DNA of 64,000 nucleotides, taken from NCBI RefSeq assembly GCF_012641335.1, contig NZ_JABAID010000002.1, positions 1 through 64,000 on the forward strand. Reading direction: 5' to 3'. Both the position numbers and the translations under genes were made by a program. This DNA comes from Novosphingobium sp. ERN07 (lineage in GTDB: Bacteria; Pseudomonadota; Alphaproteobacteria; Sphingomonadales; Sphingomonadaceae). The notes under the pieces are model-generated. The model was given only the letters and a program-made list of their open reading frames with translations. It searched no databases and was not told the origin of the DNA. Of the stretch, positions 7,302 through 17,367 are shown piece after piece (within the stretch, counting starts at the first letter, position 1; every line of letters begins with the position of its first letter).

Positions 7302-7460
7302 TCAGGGCGCGGTTGTGAGTGCCCCCGTAACCCAGATGATTGTGAGGGCACCGATTGCCAGAAACAGGCCAATCGCCAGAACCCAGCGCGCGATGTTGTA
7401 AGTGTCTGCACCGCGTGCCTCATTCGTGGTCACGTGCGTTTCGTCGCCTTGCTTTTCCAT
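7302..7460 (-). CDS. 52-residue single-span membrane protein
   Basis: A tiny gene with a polar N-terminus (MEKQGDETHVTTNEARGADT) followed by one transmembrane helix, IARWVLAIGLFLAIGALTIIWV, and a short tail TGALTTAP. It has an AAGGAG ribosome site eight bases before the ATG and sits between dapD (upstream, 113-base gap) and the HxT protein (downstream, 27-base gap) on the same strand, so it is likely co-transcribed. The role is unknown. It could be a small subunit or a membrane modulator. Confidence 0.7.
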   Translation of the reverse strand: MEKQGDETHVTTNEARGADTYNIARWVLAIGLFLAIGALTIIWVTGALTTAP

Positions 7461-7573
7461 GAAGCGTCTCCTTCAGCAATTTCAGAACTTCCCGAGTCTA
7501 CGCTTGGAATGGCCCCCCGTTCCGGCAGGCATCTATACAGGCGGTGCCGGAACGGGGGAGATGGCCCCGAAAA

Positions 7574-8407
7574 TCAGTCGCGCAGAAGTTCGTTGATGCC
7601 GGTCTTGCTGCGGGTCTGCGCGTCAACGGTCTTGACGATAACGGCACAGTAGAGCGACGGGCCGGGGGTGCCATCCGGCAGCGGCTTGCCGGGCATCGCG
7701 CCGGGCACGACCACGGCATAGGGCGGAACCTTGCCGATGTGGACTTCGCCCGTGGCGCGATCAACGATCTTGGTCGACGCGCCAAGGTAGACGCCCATCG
7801 AAAGCACCGCACCTTCGCCCACGATAACGCCTTCGGCCACTTCCGAACGTGCACCGATGAATGCGCCGTCTTCGATGATCACGGGGCCTGCCTGAAGCGG
7901 TTCCAGCACGCCGCCAATGCCTGCGCCGCCCGAAATGTGGACGTTCTTGCCGATCTGCGCGCACGATCCAACCGTGGCCCAGGTATCGATCATCGTGCCT
8001 TCATCGACAAAGGCCCCGATGTTGACGAAGCTTGGCATCAGCACCACGCCCTTGGCGATGTGGGCGCCCTTGCGCGCCACGGCACCTGGCACCACGCGGA
8101 AACCGGCGTCACGGAAACGGTTCTCACCCCAGCCAGCGAACTTCGAAGGCACCTTGTCGAACGCTGGAGCGCCGCCAGCACCGTGTTCGATCATGGCATT
8201 GTCGTTCAGGCGGAAAGAGAGCAGGACGGCCTTCTTCAGCCACTGGTTGACCTGCCATTCGCCGTTTACCTTTTCGGCTACGCGGGCCTTGCCGCTGTCC
8301 AGCAGTTCGAGCGCGGCTTCTACGACTTCGCGCACGGCATCGCTGGCAGGCGTCACATTGGCGCGGTCTTCCCAGGCGGCTTCGATGGCAGTTTCGAGCT
8401 GGGTCAT
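7574..8407 (-). CDS. dapD: 2,3,4,5-tetrahydropyridine-2,6-dicarboxylate N-succinyltransferase
   Basis: This cytosolic enzyme transfers succinyl from succinyl-CoA to tetrahydrodipicolinate in the succinylase branch of lysine and meso-diaminopimelate synthesis. The 277-residue length is normal. An N-terminal helical part ([22 protein letters not shown]) precedes a left-handed beta-helix with hexapeptide repeats from about residue 105: [41 protein letters not shown] and on to [24 protein letters not shown] 8407 opens with [15 protein letters not shown], the usual start. The HAD gene ends 46 bases upstream on the same strand. Confidence 0.95.
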   Translation of the reverse strand: MTQLETAIEAAWEDRANVTPASDAVREVVEAALELLDSGKARVAEKVNGEWQVNQWLKKAVLLSFRLNDNAMIEHGAGGAPAFDKVPSKFAGWGENRFRDAGFRVVPGAVARKGAHIAKGVVLMPSFVNIGAFVDEGTMIDTWATVGSCAQIGKNVHISGGAGIGGVLEPLQAGPVIIEDGAFIGARSEVAEGVIVGEGAVLSMGVYLGASTKIVDRATGEVHIGKVPPYAVVVPGAMPGKPLPDGTPGPSLYCAVIVKTVDAQTRSKTGINELLRD

Positions 8408-8453
8408 GGTATTTCTCCGTCCGGGATCAGTCTGGAACAAAATTGCGCGGCCA

Positions 8454-9143
8454 CTAACCCAGCGAGGCCGGATCGGCAAGGCTCGCCAGCGTGTGATCAA
8501 GCCATTTGCCAATGTCGTCTGCGATCACGTCGATGGCCGCATCGTCCTTCGCGCGATCACCCCAGTCGGTGGCGAGGTCGAGCCACACCGTCTGCATCCC
8601 CAAGGCCTTTGCGGGCGAAAGGTTGCGGGCCATGTCTTCAACGAAGACTGCCGTTTCGGGCGTGATGCCGAATGCGTCGATCATGCCGGTATAGGCTGAG
8701 CGTTCCGGCTTTGGTCGGTATTGCATTGCGTGAATGTCCCATATGCCCTCGAAACTGCTTTCCAGATCAAGCGCGGCAAGGACGCGCCGGGCATAGGCAT
8801 CGTCGCCATTGGTGAACAGCAGCTTGCGACCGGGCAGGGCGGCGAGGCGATCGGCGAGCCGCGGTGCTACCGCAAGCGGGCGCATATCGATATCGTGGAC
8901 AAAGCCCAGAAAATCATATGGTTCGGTGGCGTGAAAGTGCATCAGGCCGGACAGCGTGGTGCCGTGATCGTGGAAATAGAGCTTCTGCACGCGACGCGCC
9001 TCAATCTCGTCGCATCCTAGAAGGTTCTGGATGAACAAGCCCATTCGCATGTCGATCTGATCGAACAGGCGTGTCGATGGCGGGTAGAGCGTGTTGTCCA
9101 GATCGAAGATCCAGCAATCGACGCATGTCGGATCGAAAGGCAT
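8454..9143 (-). CDS. HAD-family pyrimidine 5'-nucleotidase
   Basis: A 229-residue HAD hydrolase of the SDT1/pyrimidine 5'-nucleotidase group. Motif I is [12 protein letters not shown] (nucleophile and acid Asp near residues 14-16), motif II is LLFTNGD, motif III has the Lys in RPKPERSAY, and motif IV is [10 protein letters not shown]. The cap region between motifs I and II contains [16 protein letters not shown], typical of this group. It probably dephosphorylates nucleoside monophosphates. ATG 9143 gives the family start ([18 protein letters not shown]). It precedes dapD in the same transcription direction. Confidence 0.88.
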   Translation of the reverse strand: MPFDPTCVDCWIFDLDNTLYPPSTRLFDQIDMRMGLFIQNLLGCDEIEARRVQKLYFHDHGTTLSGLMHFHATEPYDFLGFVHDIDMRPLAVAPRLADRLAALPGRKLLFTNGDDAYARRVLAALDLESSFEGIWDIHAMQYRPKPERSAYTGMIDAFGITPETAVFVEDMARNLSPAKALGMQTVWLDLATDWGDRAKDDAAIDVIADDIGKWLDHTLASLADPASLG

Positions 9144-9237
9144 TGCATATTCCCGTCCAAAGCCGTGACATATGGCGTTTACGTTCCGGGGCCTATCAGC
9201 AAGAAGCGCGAGTGACCACAAGGGCTTGGGAGCAAAG

Positions 9238-11541
9238 ATGAAAGCGGCGGAGATGCTTGGGCGCACAGGAGCGCTGGCTTTGCTTGCAGGCCTTGCCGGA
9301 TGTGGCGGCGGGGGCGTTGCCAGCACGCCTGCGCCCGTTGTGCCGATCACGCCTGCCTCCACGCCGACACCAACTCCAACTCCGACGCCCACCGCAACCA
9401 ATTACGATACGTCCGAATATCGGCGTTCCGATGGGCCATCGTTGCATGGTGCGATCACCGCATGGCAATCCGGGGCCAGCGGTGTGGGCGCCACGATTGC
9501 CATCGTCGATTCCGGCATCGACACGGCGAATACCGAATTTGCAGGGCGCATTGCGGCCACATCTCGCGATGTCGTGGGATTCCGATCACTGAGCAATGCC
9601 GAAGATGATCACGGCACGCAGGTCGCCTTGGTGGCAGCGGCGGCGCGCAATGATTCAGGCATTGTCGGGATGGCGTGGAACGCCACTGTTCAGATGCTGC
9701 GTGCCGATACGCCGGGCACGTGCAACGCCTCTGATGGCTGCACCTTTGCGGATGCCAATATCGCAGCAGGCATTGATGCTGCGGTCAGCGCTGGGGCGCG
9801 AGTCATTAATCTCTCGCTGGGCGGCGATCCGGCCAACGCAGCTTTGCGCACGTCAATCGCGCGGGCGGCCAGCAGCGGCGCGGTGATCGTGGTTTCGGCC
9901 GGAAACGATGGCGACAGCACAAGCGCTGGCGTGGACCCCACCAACCCTGATCCCTTCGCCGCATCGGTCTTGCAGGCAGGCGGCGCGAACGTGATCATCG
10001 TCGGGTCGGTAGACGATGCCGGAGTCATCTCCGATTTCAGCAACAGGCCGGGCACATCCGCAGCATCGACGCTAATGGCCTTGGGCGAGCGCGTTTGCTG
10101 CGTCTACGAAGGCAGCGTGCCCAAGACGACCACCGGTGCGGACGGAACTTTCGTGACCGTGGTCAGCGGCACCAGCTTTGCCGCGCCGCAAGTGTCGGGC
10201 GCTGTTGCCCTGCTCGCAGAGGCGTTCCCCAATCTCACTGGAGCGCAGATCGTCGATCTGTTGCTGAGCAGCGCACGCGATGCTGGATCGACTGGCACAG
10301 ATGCCGTTTACGGGCGTGGCCTTCTCGACATTGCGCGCGCTTTTTCGCCGCAGGGCAGCACCAGTCTTGCAGGCACGCAAGTTGCCGTTTCGCTGGCCGC
10401 GCTTTCCGGCACGACCAGCGCGGCAATGGGCGATGCGATAAGCGGAACATCGCTCGGCACGGTTATGCTGGATGGGTATGGCAGGGCCTATCGCATGGAT
10501 TTGGCGTCTGGCTTGCGTGCATCGTCGGTTCGGCAACCTTTGTTTGAGGCGCTGGCAAGTAGAGGCCGACCGGTTGCGCTTGATGCTGCCGATTTCTCGC
10601 TGGCTTTCACCGTCGACCATCGGTTCGGCACGGTTCCGTTGCGCCTTGCGCCGGGCGAGCGCCAACAGGCGCGGGTATTGGCGTCTTCGGTGGTGACGCG
10701 AATTGACCGGTCGCTCGACATGGCGCTGGGCTGGAAGGTGAGTGCCGAGAGCCTGACTGCGCGGCTGCAACAGCGACGGGCGTCGGATTTCCTTGTCGCG
10801 GGGATGTCTAGCGGTGTTTTGGCCCGACCTGAGACGGGTGTAGCTGCACGCTATCGTTTGGGGCGTCTGGGATTGACGGCGTCGGTGGAGCGCAGCGTGC
10901 TGGTGCGATCCGATCCTTTGCGCGAACGGCGGGGTTACCGAATGACGCAATTCGGTATGGCGCTGGACGGCGGGCAAGATGGGACGTTTGATTGGCGCTT
11001 GGGCCTTGGCCTGATGCGCGAAGAGCGGACGGTGCTGGGCACGCGCTTTGCCGATGCGCTGGGCGGCGGCGGGGCGACGACGGCGACGCTTTCGCCCGGC
11101 TTTGGCTGGCGCTTCGGGAGGGGGTGGGCGCTGGGGGCGACCGGGGGCCTCGGCTTTACGCGGATCGACAGCGGGGCGGTGGTAAGCAGCGGTTCGCGGT
11201 TGGTGTCGTCATCATGGAGTGTCGATCTTTCACGCGAGGGCGTGCTGACAGGGGGTGACCGGTTGGCCTTCCGCCTCTCGCAACCCTTGCGGGTGGAGCG
11301 TGGCGGGCTGGATCTGAACCTGCCGGTAGCGTGGGACTACGCGACGGAGAGCGCGACCTTCGCCCGCGTGCCGCTGTCGCTGGCACCGAAGGGGCGGGAA
11401 CTCGATGCGGAACTGGCGTGGGCTACAGTGCTATGGGGCGGCGATGCTTCAGCCAGCGTGTTCTTCCGTAAGGAGCCGGGGCATTTTGCCGGCGCGGCGG
11501 ATAATGGTGGGTTTGCGCTGCGGTGGTCGCGGGGGTTTTGA
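9238..11541 (+). CDS. Subtilase autotransporter lipoprotein
   Basis: A 767-residue surface protease. The signal MKAAEMLGRTGALALLAGLAGC ends in a lipobox with the lipid Cys, followed by a Pro/Thr repeat linker. The S8 subtilisin domain holds the triad Asp91 (AIVDSGID), His125 (DDHGTQVA) and Ser313 (SGTSFAAPQVSGA). From about residue 500 to the end the chain shows alternating strands of an autotransporter beta-barrel and closes with FALRWSRGF, an aromatic C-terminus needed for outer-membrane insertion. The layout recalls Neisseria NalP and Bordetella SphB1, which are lipid-anchored subtilases that cut surface proteins. ATG 9238 is chosen for the signal peptide and the GGGAG site. Confidence 0.9.
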   Translation: MKAAEMLGRTGALALLAGLAGCGGGGVASTPAPVVPITPASTPTPTPTPTPTATNYDTSEYRRSDGPSLHGAITAWQSGASGVGATIAIVDSGIDTANTEFAGRIAATSRDVVGFRSLSNAEDDHGTQVALVAAAARNDSGIVGMAWNATVQMLRADTPGTCNASDGCTFADANIAAGIDAAVSAGARVINLSLGGDPANAALRTSIARAASSGAVIVVSAGNDGDSTSAGVDPTNPDPFAASVLQAGGANVIIVGSVDDAGVISDFSNRPGTSAASTLMALGERVCCVYEGSVPKTTTGADGTFVTVVSGTSFAAPQVSGAVALLAEAFPNLTGAQIVDLLLSSARDAGSTGTDAVYGRGLLDIARAFSPQGSTSLAGTQVAVSLAALSGTTSAAMGDAISGTSLGTVMLDGYGRAYRMDLASGLRASSVRQPLFEALASRGRPVALDAADFSLAFTVDHRFGTVPLRLAPGERQQARVLASSVVTRIDRSLDMALGWKVSAESLTARLQQRRASDFLVAGMSSGVLARPETGVAARYRLGRLGLTASVERSVLVRSDPLRERRGYRMTQFGMALDGGQDGTFDWRLGLGLMREERTVLGTRFADALGGGGATTATLSPGFGWRFGRGWALGATGGLGFTRIDSGAVVSSGSRLVSSSWSVDLSREGVLTGGDRLAFRLSQPLRVERGGLDLNLPVAWDYATESATFARVPLSLAPKGRELDAELAWATVLWGGDASASVFFRKEPGHFAGAADNGGFALRWSRGF

Positions 11542-11600
11542 GGCTTTTTATCGTGTTTGATAAGCTATAAATTCACAAAAAATAAAGCTGTTAATTTACC

Positions 11601-12086
11601 TCAAATACTCTTTCTCCATTCACTGGACAGCGTATGCACTTTGGGGATGTATTTCCTTCGAAAAATATCTTCACAATTGAAGTACCTTAACTTCATGGAT
11701 ATATATTTAATATTTTTTGTGTTGTCAGTTAATCTTTCTAATTCAATTAACTCTCCCTTTTTTGTTTTCGGACCCACAATGGTGATCCCGTCGCCAAGAT
11801 ATACCCCATCCTTTTCTAGGACGTACGATGGATATCCCACGTGGGGAACAATGAAGTTATCAACGATAACATTTCCTCCTCGTCCATTTATTTCGGTATT
11901 TTCCAAGCAAATGTAATCTTCACCATCGTTCGTCAATTCTATTTGGACGAAATCGCGTAAGCTTTCATTTTCGTATGCAACCCTAGCAGAAAATCTCAAA
12001 GGTTTGCCTTCGTTCTTATCGCAGGCAGACGTCAGCAGGAGCATTGTTAGAATCAGTAGTTTTTTCAATTCACTCACCTCAAGCAT
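11601..12086 (-). CDS. Low-GC putative lipoprotein
   Basis: A protein of about 161 residues that I do not recognise. The start region LKKLLILTMLLLTSAC is a lipoprotein signal with lipobox LTSAC. The mature part is strand-rich (RFSARVAYENESLRDFVQIELTNDG, then ICLENTEINGRGGNVIVDNFIVP) and ends with KYIPKVHTLSSEWRKSI. Three starts are possible: ATG 12113, ATG 12086, or TTG 12068, which has a GAGGTGAG site and gives the cleanest signal. Base composition is far more AT-rich than all neighbours, with codons such as AAA, ATT and TTA, which suggests horizontal arrival. Confidence 0.7.
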   Translation of the reverse strand: MLEVSELKKLLILTMLLLTSACDKNEGKPLRFSARVAYENESLRDFVQIELTNDGEDYICLENTEINGRGGNVIVDNFIVPHVGYPSYVLEKDGVYLGDGITIVGPKTKKGELIELERLTDNTKNIKYISMKLRYFNCEDIFRRKYIPKVHTLSSEWRKSI

Positions 12087-12231
12087 CGAACAAAATGCCA
12101 CATACTTGCTCAACAGATCCGGATATTAGCAACGGGATAGCGGCATGTCAGCTCGGCGAGTTGCTTGATTAATCCAATTTGCAATCTTTTGGATTCCTAA
12201 GTCGGGCAAAGTCTGAGTTTGTCAGAGACAC

Positions 12232-13365
12232 TTAGCCGTTCGGCACCACATGCCGCAGCTTCGCCCCCTCGCCATCCTCCAGCACATAGAGCGTCCCATC
12301 CGGCGCCTGCTCGATTTCGCGGATGCGGTTGCCGAGGTCTATGCGTTCGAGTTCGATAGCCTTCTCGCCGTCGATCTTCACGCGGACGATGCCGCCTGAA
12401 CCTAAGCCCGCAATCAAGGCCTGCCCCTGCCACTGCGGAAAGGCTTTGCCGCTGTAGAAGATCATGTCCCCCGGCGCGATCACAGGGTTCCAGCTTATAG
12501 CGGGCTGGGCCAGATCGGGGCGCGTCCTGTTGCGCGGGATTGGTTTGCCATCGTAGTGATCGCCATCGGACACCAGCGGCCAGCCATAGTTCTTGCCCGG
12601 CTCCACCAGATTGATTTCATCGCCCCCCGCCGGGCCATGTTCGATATCCCACAGCCTCCCATCGGGCGAGAACGCGATGCCGAGCAGATTACGGTGGCCG
12701 AACGACCATATCTGTGCGGTGACGCCAACCTTGTCGGCCATCGGATTGCCGGGCGCGGCCGTGCCATCGGGCATTAGTCGTAGCACTTTGCCAAGGTTGG
12801 CGTTCAGGTCTTGCGCGGGCGTGAACTTTTGCCGGTCGCCCGACGTCACATAGAGATATTTGCCATCGGGCGAGAATGTCATGCGGTGGGAATAGTGACC
12901 TTTGCCCGTCACTTTGGGGAATTGCCGCCAGATGACGCTCAAGCCTTCGAGGCGTGGCTGGCCATCGATCACCAGCTTTGCCCGGCCTACCACCGCGCCG
13001 CGCGTATCGCCTTCGCCCTCTTCGGCCCAACTGAGGTAAACTGTGCCGGTCGTCGCGAAATCGGGGGCAGCGATCACATCGCCAAAGCCGCCCTGGCCGC
13101 CGTAGGCAACCTTTGGCGTGCCGCTCACGTCCATCGCCTCTGCCGCGCCTTCTCGCCACAGCTTCAGTTTGCCCCTCTTCTCGGTAATCAGCGCCATGTT
13201 GGTGCCGGGGAGAAATGCCATCGCCCACGGTTCATCGAACGTGGCAACATCGGTGACGGCAATGCCCGCCGTGGCAGGATCGCTGCCTTGTGCGGAAATC
13301 GATGAGCCGCAGCTTGCGAGGAGCAGGGCGAGAGGCGATAGCGAGCGCAGGATCGGATTCGTCAT
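12232..13365 (-). CDS. PQQ-type sugar dehydrogenase lipoprotein
   Basis: A 377-residue protein of the glucose/sorbosone dehydrogenase (GSDH) six-bladed beta-propeller family, which oxidises sugars in the periplasm with PQQ. MTNPILRSLSPLALLLASC is a lipoprotein signal. Family motifs are FDEPWAMAFLPGTNMALITEKRGKL, GGQGGFGDVIAAPDF, GHYSHRMTFSPDGKYLYVTSGDR, HRNLLGIAFSPDGRLWDIEHGPAGGDEINLVEPGKNYGWP and NRIREIEQAPDGTLYVLEDGE. The His in GKGHYSHR fits the catalytic base. The substrate is unknown. Its start codon overlaps the first possible rnhB start on the other strand. Confidence 0.9.
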   Translation of the reverse strand: MTNPILRSLSPLALLLASCGSSISAQGSDPATAGIAVTDVATFDEPWAMAFLPGTNMALITEKRGKLKLWREGAAEAMDVSGTPKVAYGGQGGFGDVIAAPDFATTGTVYLSWAEEGEGDTRGAVVGRAKLVIDGQPRLEGLSVIWRQFPKVTGKGHYSHRMTFSPDGKYLYVTSGDRQKFTPAQDLNANLGKVLRLMPDGTAAPGNPMADKVGVTAQIWSFGHRNLLGIAFSPDGRLWDIEHGPAGGDEINLVEPGKNYGWPLVSDGDHYDGKPIPRNRTRPDLAQPAISWNPVIAPGDMIFYSGKAFPQWQGQALIAGLGSGGIVRVKIDGEKAIELERIDLGNRIREIEQAPDGTLYVLEDGEGAKLRHVVPNG

Positions 13366-13375
13366 GCCTGCTACA

Positions 13376-14005
13376 ATGCCCTCAACTGCTTCTGGTGCCA
13401 CCACCTTTTCGTCCATGCTGACAATCGGCGTGGACGAGGCGGGCAGAGGGCCGCTGGCAGGGCCGGTCGTGGCAGCCGCCGTGGTGCTGTGCAAGCCGCG
13501 CCCATCGGGGCTGGATGATTCCAAGAAGCTTTCGGGCAAACGCCGGGCGGAACTCGAAGCGGTGATCAAACGCAGGTGCCGCTGGGCGGTGGGCGTGGTC
13601 GAACCGGAAGAGATTGACCGCCTCAACATCTTCGGTGCCACGATGCTGGCGATGACGCTGGCGGTTCAAGCCTTGTGCGAACAACTGGCGGCGGACGAAG
13701 GCGTGGGCGAGGTACTGATCGACGGCAACTTGACCCCGCACGGTCGCCGCGCCGAATGGTGCTGGCCAGCCCGCGCCATCGTTGGCGGTGACGCCATCGA
13801 GCCGTGCATTTCCGCTGCATCGATCATCGCCAAGGAACACCGCGACAAGATCATGCGCGAGGCAGCACTGGCCCATCCGCATTATGGCTGGGAACGTAAT
13901 GCCGGTTACGGCACACCCGAACACCTGACTGCGCTGCGCACGCATGGCCCGACCCCGCTGCATCGCCGCAGTTTCGCTCCGGTCGCGCAGTTGACACTGC
14001 TCTGA
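13376..14005 (+). CDS. rnhB: Ribonuclease HII
   Basis: This enzyme nicks RNA in RNA/DNA hybrids and removes single ribonucleotides from DNA. The chain is 209 residues. Catalytic acids lie in IGVDEAGRGPLAGPVVAAAV (Asp20-Glu21 with this start), in the Asp of EVLIDGN, and in the region after ISAASIIAKEHRDKIM. DDSKKLSGKRR and HPHYGWERNAGYGTPEH are the usual family blocks. ATG 13364, 13376 and 13415 are all in frame; 13415 (MLTIGVDEAGRG) matches the shortest family start. No good ribosome site separates them. Its 5' end touches the divergent sugar dehydrogenase gene. Confidence 0.93.
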   Translation: MPSTASGATTFSSMLTIGVDEAGRGPLAGPVVAAAVVLCKPRPSGLDDSKKLSGKRRAELEAVIKRRCRWAVGVVEPEEIDRLNIFGATMLAMTLAVQALCEQLAADEGVGEVLIDGNLTPHGRRAEWCWPARAIVGGDAIEPCISAASIIAKEHRDKIMREAALAHPHYGWERNAGYGTPEHLTALRTHGPTPLHRRSFAPVAQLTLL

Positions 14006-14039
14006 AAAAATTTCCGAAAGGTGCAAGCCACTACATCTT

Positions 14040-15372
<1,333 letters not shown>

Positions 15373-15384
15373 GAGCTTGAACTG

Positions 15385-15470
15385 CCTGTGCGCCCCCGCG
15401 TAGGCGGGCCTCAGGCCATTTGGCGGAATCCTCGCGCCCGGCTGCACGAGGTTCCCGCCTTCGCGGGAAC
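15385..15470. repeat. Intergenic palindromic repeat pair
   Basis: The 105-base gap between ccrM and folP holds two GC-rich palindromes: CCCGC-GTA-GGCGGG near 15394-15407, and a perfect GTTCCCGC/GCGGGAAC pair with a CTTC loop (15451-15470). Units of this kind (CCCGCxTxxGCGGGAA) look like the dispersed intergenic repeats of sphingomonad genomes. They may also end ccrM transcription. The second palindrome ends seven bases before the folP start codon, where it would compete with ribosome binding. Confidence 0.6.
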
Positions 15471-15477
15471 GCAGCAC

Positions 15478-16584
15478 ATGCCATCAGTCTACATTCGCCC
15501 CATCGCTCTTGCCGAAAGCCCGCAGTCCGAAGAAGGCGCGGCGGTGCGGCTTGGTGGCGGATTGGTTTATGCCAGCCGCTTTGCCCTGATCGTGCGCGAT
15601 GGCGGAAAGATCACGACACGCCAGCGCCTTGGCACTGCGGAAATGCCATCGGCCATCGCCGCACTGCCTGATGATCTTGGCGCAGAAGCAGCGGTACAGT
15701 GGGAAAATCTGCGCAAGAGCCATGCCCCGCTGGTGTGCGGCCAGCGCATGTTGCGGCTCGATCAGCCGCAGATCATGGGCATTCTCAACGTAACGCCCGA
15801 CAGTTTTTCTGATGGTGGCCAGTTCCTCGACAAGCCCGATGCGGCGCTTGACCATGCCCACGCCATGCTTTCGGCAGGCGCTGGGCTGATCGACATTGGC
15901 GGTGAATCCACGCGGCCCGGTGCGGCAGCCGTGTGGGAAGGGGATGAGGTCAAACGCGTCGTCCCGGTGATCGAGAAACTGGCGGCAGCGGGCGCGGCCA
16001 TTTCCATCGACAGCCGCCGCTCTTCGGTGATCGAAGCCGCGCTGGCCGCTGGCGCGCACATCGTCAACGATGTGTCGGCCATGCGCCATGATCAGCGCAC
16101 CGTTGAAATCGTAGCCAAAGCAGGCGTGCCGGTGGTTCTCATGCACGCACCGGGCACTGACGGCGATCTCCATGCCGATGGCGAATATGCCGATGTCGTG
16201 CTCGATGTGTTTGATGCCTTGCGCGAACGACGCGATGCCGCTCTGGCCGCAGGCATCGCGCGCGAGAAAATTCTGCTCGATCCCGGTATCGGCTTCGGCA
16301 AATCGCTGGCGCAGAACCTCGCTTTGATCAACGCGCTGCCGATGTTTCATGCGCTCGGCCAGCCGATACTGTTCGGCGCCAGCCGCAAACGCATGATCGG
16401 AGCGCTTTCGAATGAAGTGCCCGCGTATCAGCGAATGGCCGGTTCGGTCATGCTGGCGTTAAAGGCGATGGATGCCGGATGCCAGATGGTGCGCGTTCAT
16501 GACGTGGCCGAAACCGTGCAGGCTTTCCACGTCTGGCGCGGTTTGCGCGATGCGGCGCTGACCGATTTCAGCCAACTCGTCTAA
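15478..16584 (+). CDS. folP: Dihydropteroate synthase
   Basis: This enzyme condenses 6-hydroxymethyl-dihydropterin diphosphate with p-aminobenzoate in folate synthesis and is the sulfonamide target. The 368-residue chain is longer than the usual 280. Residues 1-90 or so form an N-terminal extension (with LGGGLVYASRFALIVRDGG) of the kind seen in alphaproteobacteria. The TIM barrel follows: IMGILNVTPDSFSDGG (pterin/phosphate loop), LIDIGGESTRPGA, IDSRRSSVIEAAL, HIVNDVSAM and ILFGASRKRMIG. ATG 15478 lies just after a palindrome. The 3' end overlaps the convergent SDR gene by four bases. Confidence 0.93.
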   Translation: MPSVYIRPIALAESPQSEEGAAVRLGGGLVYASRFALIVRDGGKITTRQRLGTAEMPSAIAALPDDLGAEAAVQWENLRKSHAPLVCGQRMLRLDQPQIMGILNVTPDSFSDGGQFLDKPDAALDHAHAMLSAGAGLIDIGGESTRPGAAAVWEGDEVKRVVPVIEKLAAAGAAISIDSRRSSVIEAALAAGAHIVNDVSAMRHDQRTVEIVAKAGVPVVLMHAPGTDGDLHADGEYADVVLDVFDALRERRDAALAAGIAREKILLDPGIGFGKSLAQNLALINALPMFHALGQPILFGASRKRMIGALSNEVPAYQRMAGSVMLALKAMDAGCQMVRVHDVAETVQAFHVWRGLRDAALTDFSQLV

Positions 16585-17348
16585 AGCGAAACGCCGCCAT
16601 CACTGACAAGACAGGTTCCGGTTATCGTTGCTGCTGCGTCTGACAGCAGAAAGCCGATTTGTGCCGCCACTTCATCTGCACTGGCAAAGCGGCCCAGCGG
16701 TGTTGCGTCCTTTGCCATCGCGGCCAGAGCCTCGGCCCGGCTGCCATGCTGTTCGACAAGTCCGGCAAACCATTCCGCCTTGTCCCAGATCCCGGTATCG
16801 ACCCCGCCCGGCGCAATGGCGTTGACTCGCACGCCGTACTTCGCCGCTTCCGTCGCGGCCACTTTGGCAAGCTGGATCGTCGCTGCTTTCGATGCGGAAT
16901 AGGCTGCCGTTCCTGCTGCGGCCTTAACGCCGGAAACCGAGGCCGTCATCACTATCGATCCGCTGCCTTGCTTCTTCATTGCCCGCAGCGCTGACCGTAG
17001 CGAAAGAAACATGCCGTCAAGGTTGACGGCCATCGTCTTGCGCCATGTTGCAATATCGAGATCGACGATATCGCCGTTGCTGGCGATGCCCGCGTTCAGG
17101 ACGGCATAATCCAGTCGGGGAAGTTCGCGCTCGAACAGTTTCCACAGCGATGGATCGGCCACATCGCCGCCAATCGGCTGAACCTTGCAGCCAAGGCCCA
17201 GCGCGTCCAGCCCCGGCCTGTCCATATCGATCAGGATCAGTTCACCGATGCCTTGGCGGTCAAGCCAGCGGGCCGCCGCAGCGCCGATGCCCGATGCTGC
17301 CCCGGTAACGAGCGCCACGCGCCCTGCGAATTCGGATTCCCCAGCCAT
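16581..17348 (-). CDS. Short-chain dehydrogenase/reductase
   Basis: A 255-residue classical SDR, NAD(P)-dependent. The cofactor loop TGAASGIGAAAARWL is near residue 16, NAG is in YAVLNAGIAS, the catalytic Ser lies in MTASVSG and the YxxxK pair in YSASKAA. The end GTCLVSDGGVSL is typical of the 3-oxoacyl-ACP-reductase-like group. The acidic residue after the second strand (LILIDMDRPG) favours NAD(H). The substrate is unknown. It lies 19 bases downstream of the response regulator gene on the same strand and may be co-transcribed with it. Confidence 0.88.
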   Translation of the reverse strand: MAGESEFAGRVALVTGAASGIGAAAARWLDRQGIGELILIDMDRPGLDALGLGCKVQPIGGDVADPSLWKLFERELPRLDYAVLNAGIASNGDIVDLDIATWRKTMAVNLDGMFLSLRSALRAMKKQGSGSIVMTASVSGVKAAAGTAAYSASKAATIQLAKVAATEAAKYGVRVNAIAPGGVDTGIWDKAEWFAGLVEQHGSRAEALAAMAKDATPLGRFASADEVAAQIGFLLSDAAATITGTCLVSDGGVSL

Positions 17349-17367
17349 GAGCCAAGGCTAGCGCCAA

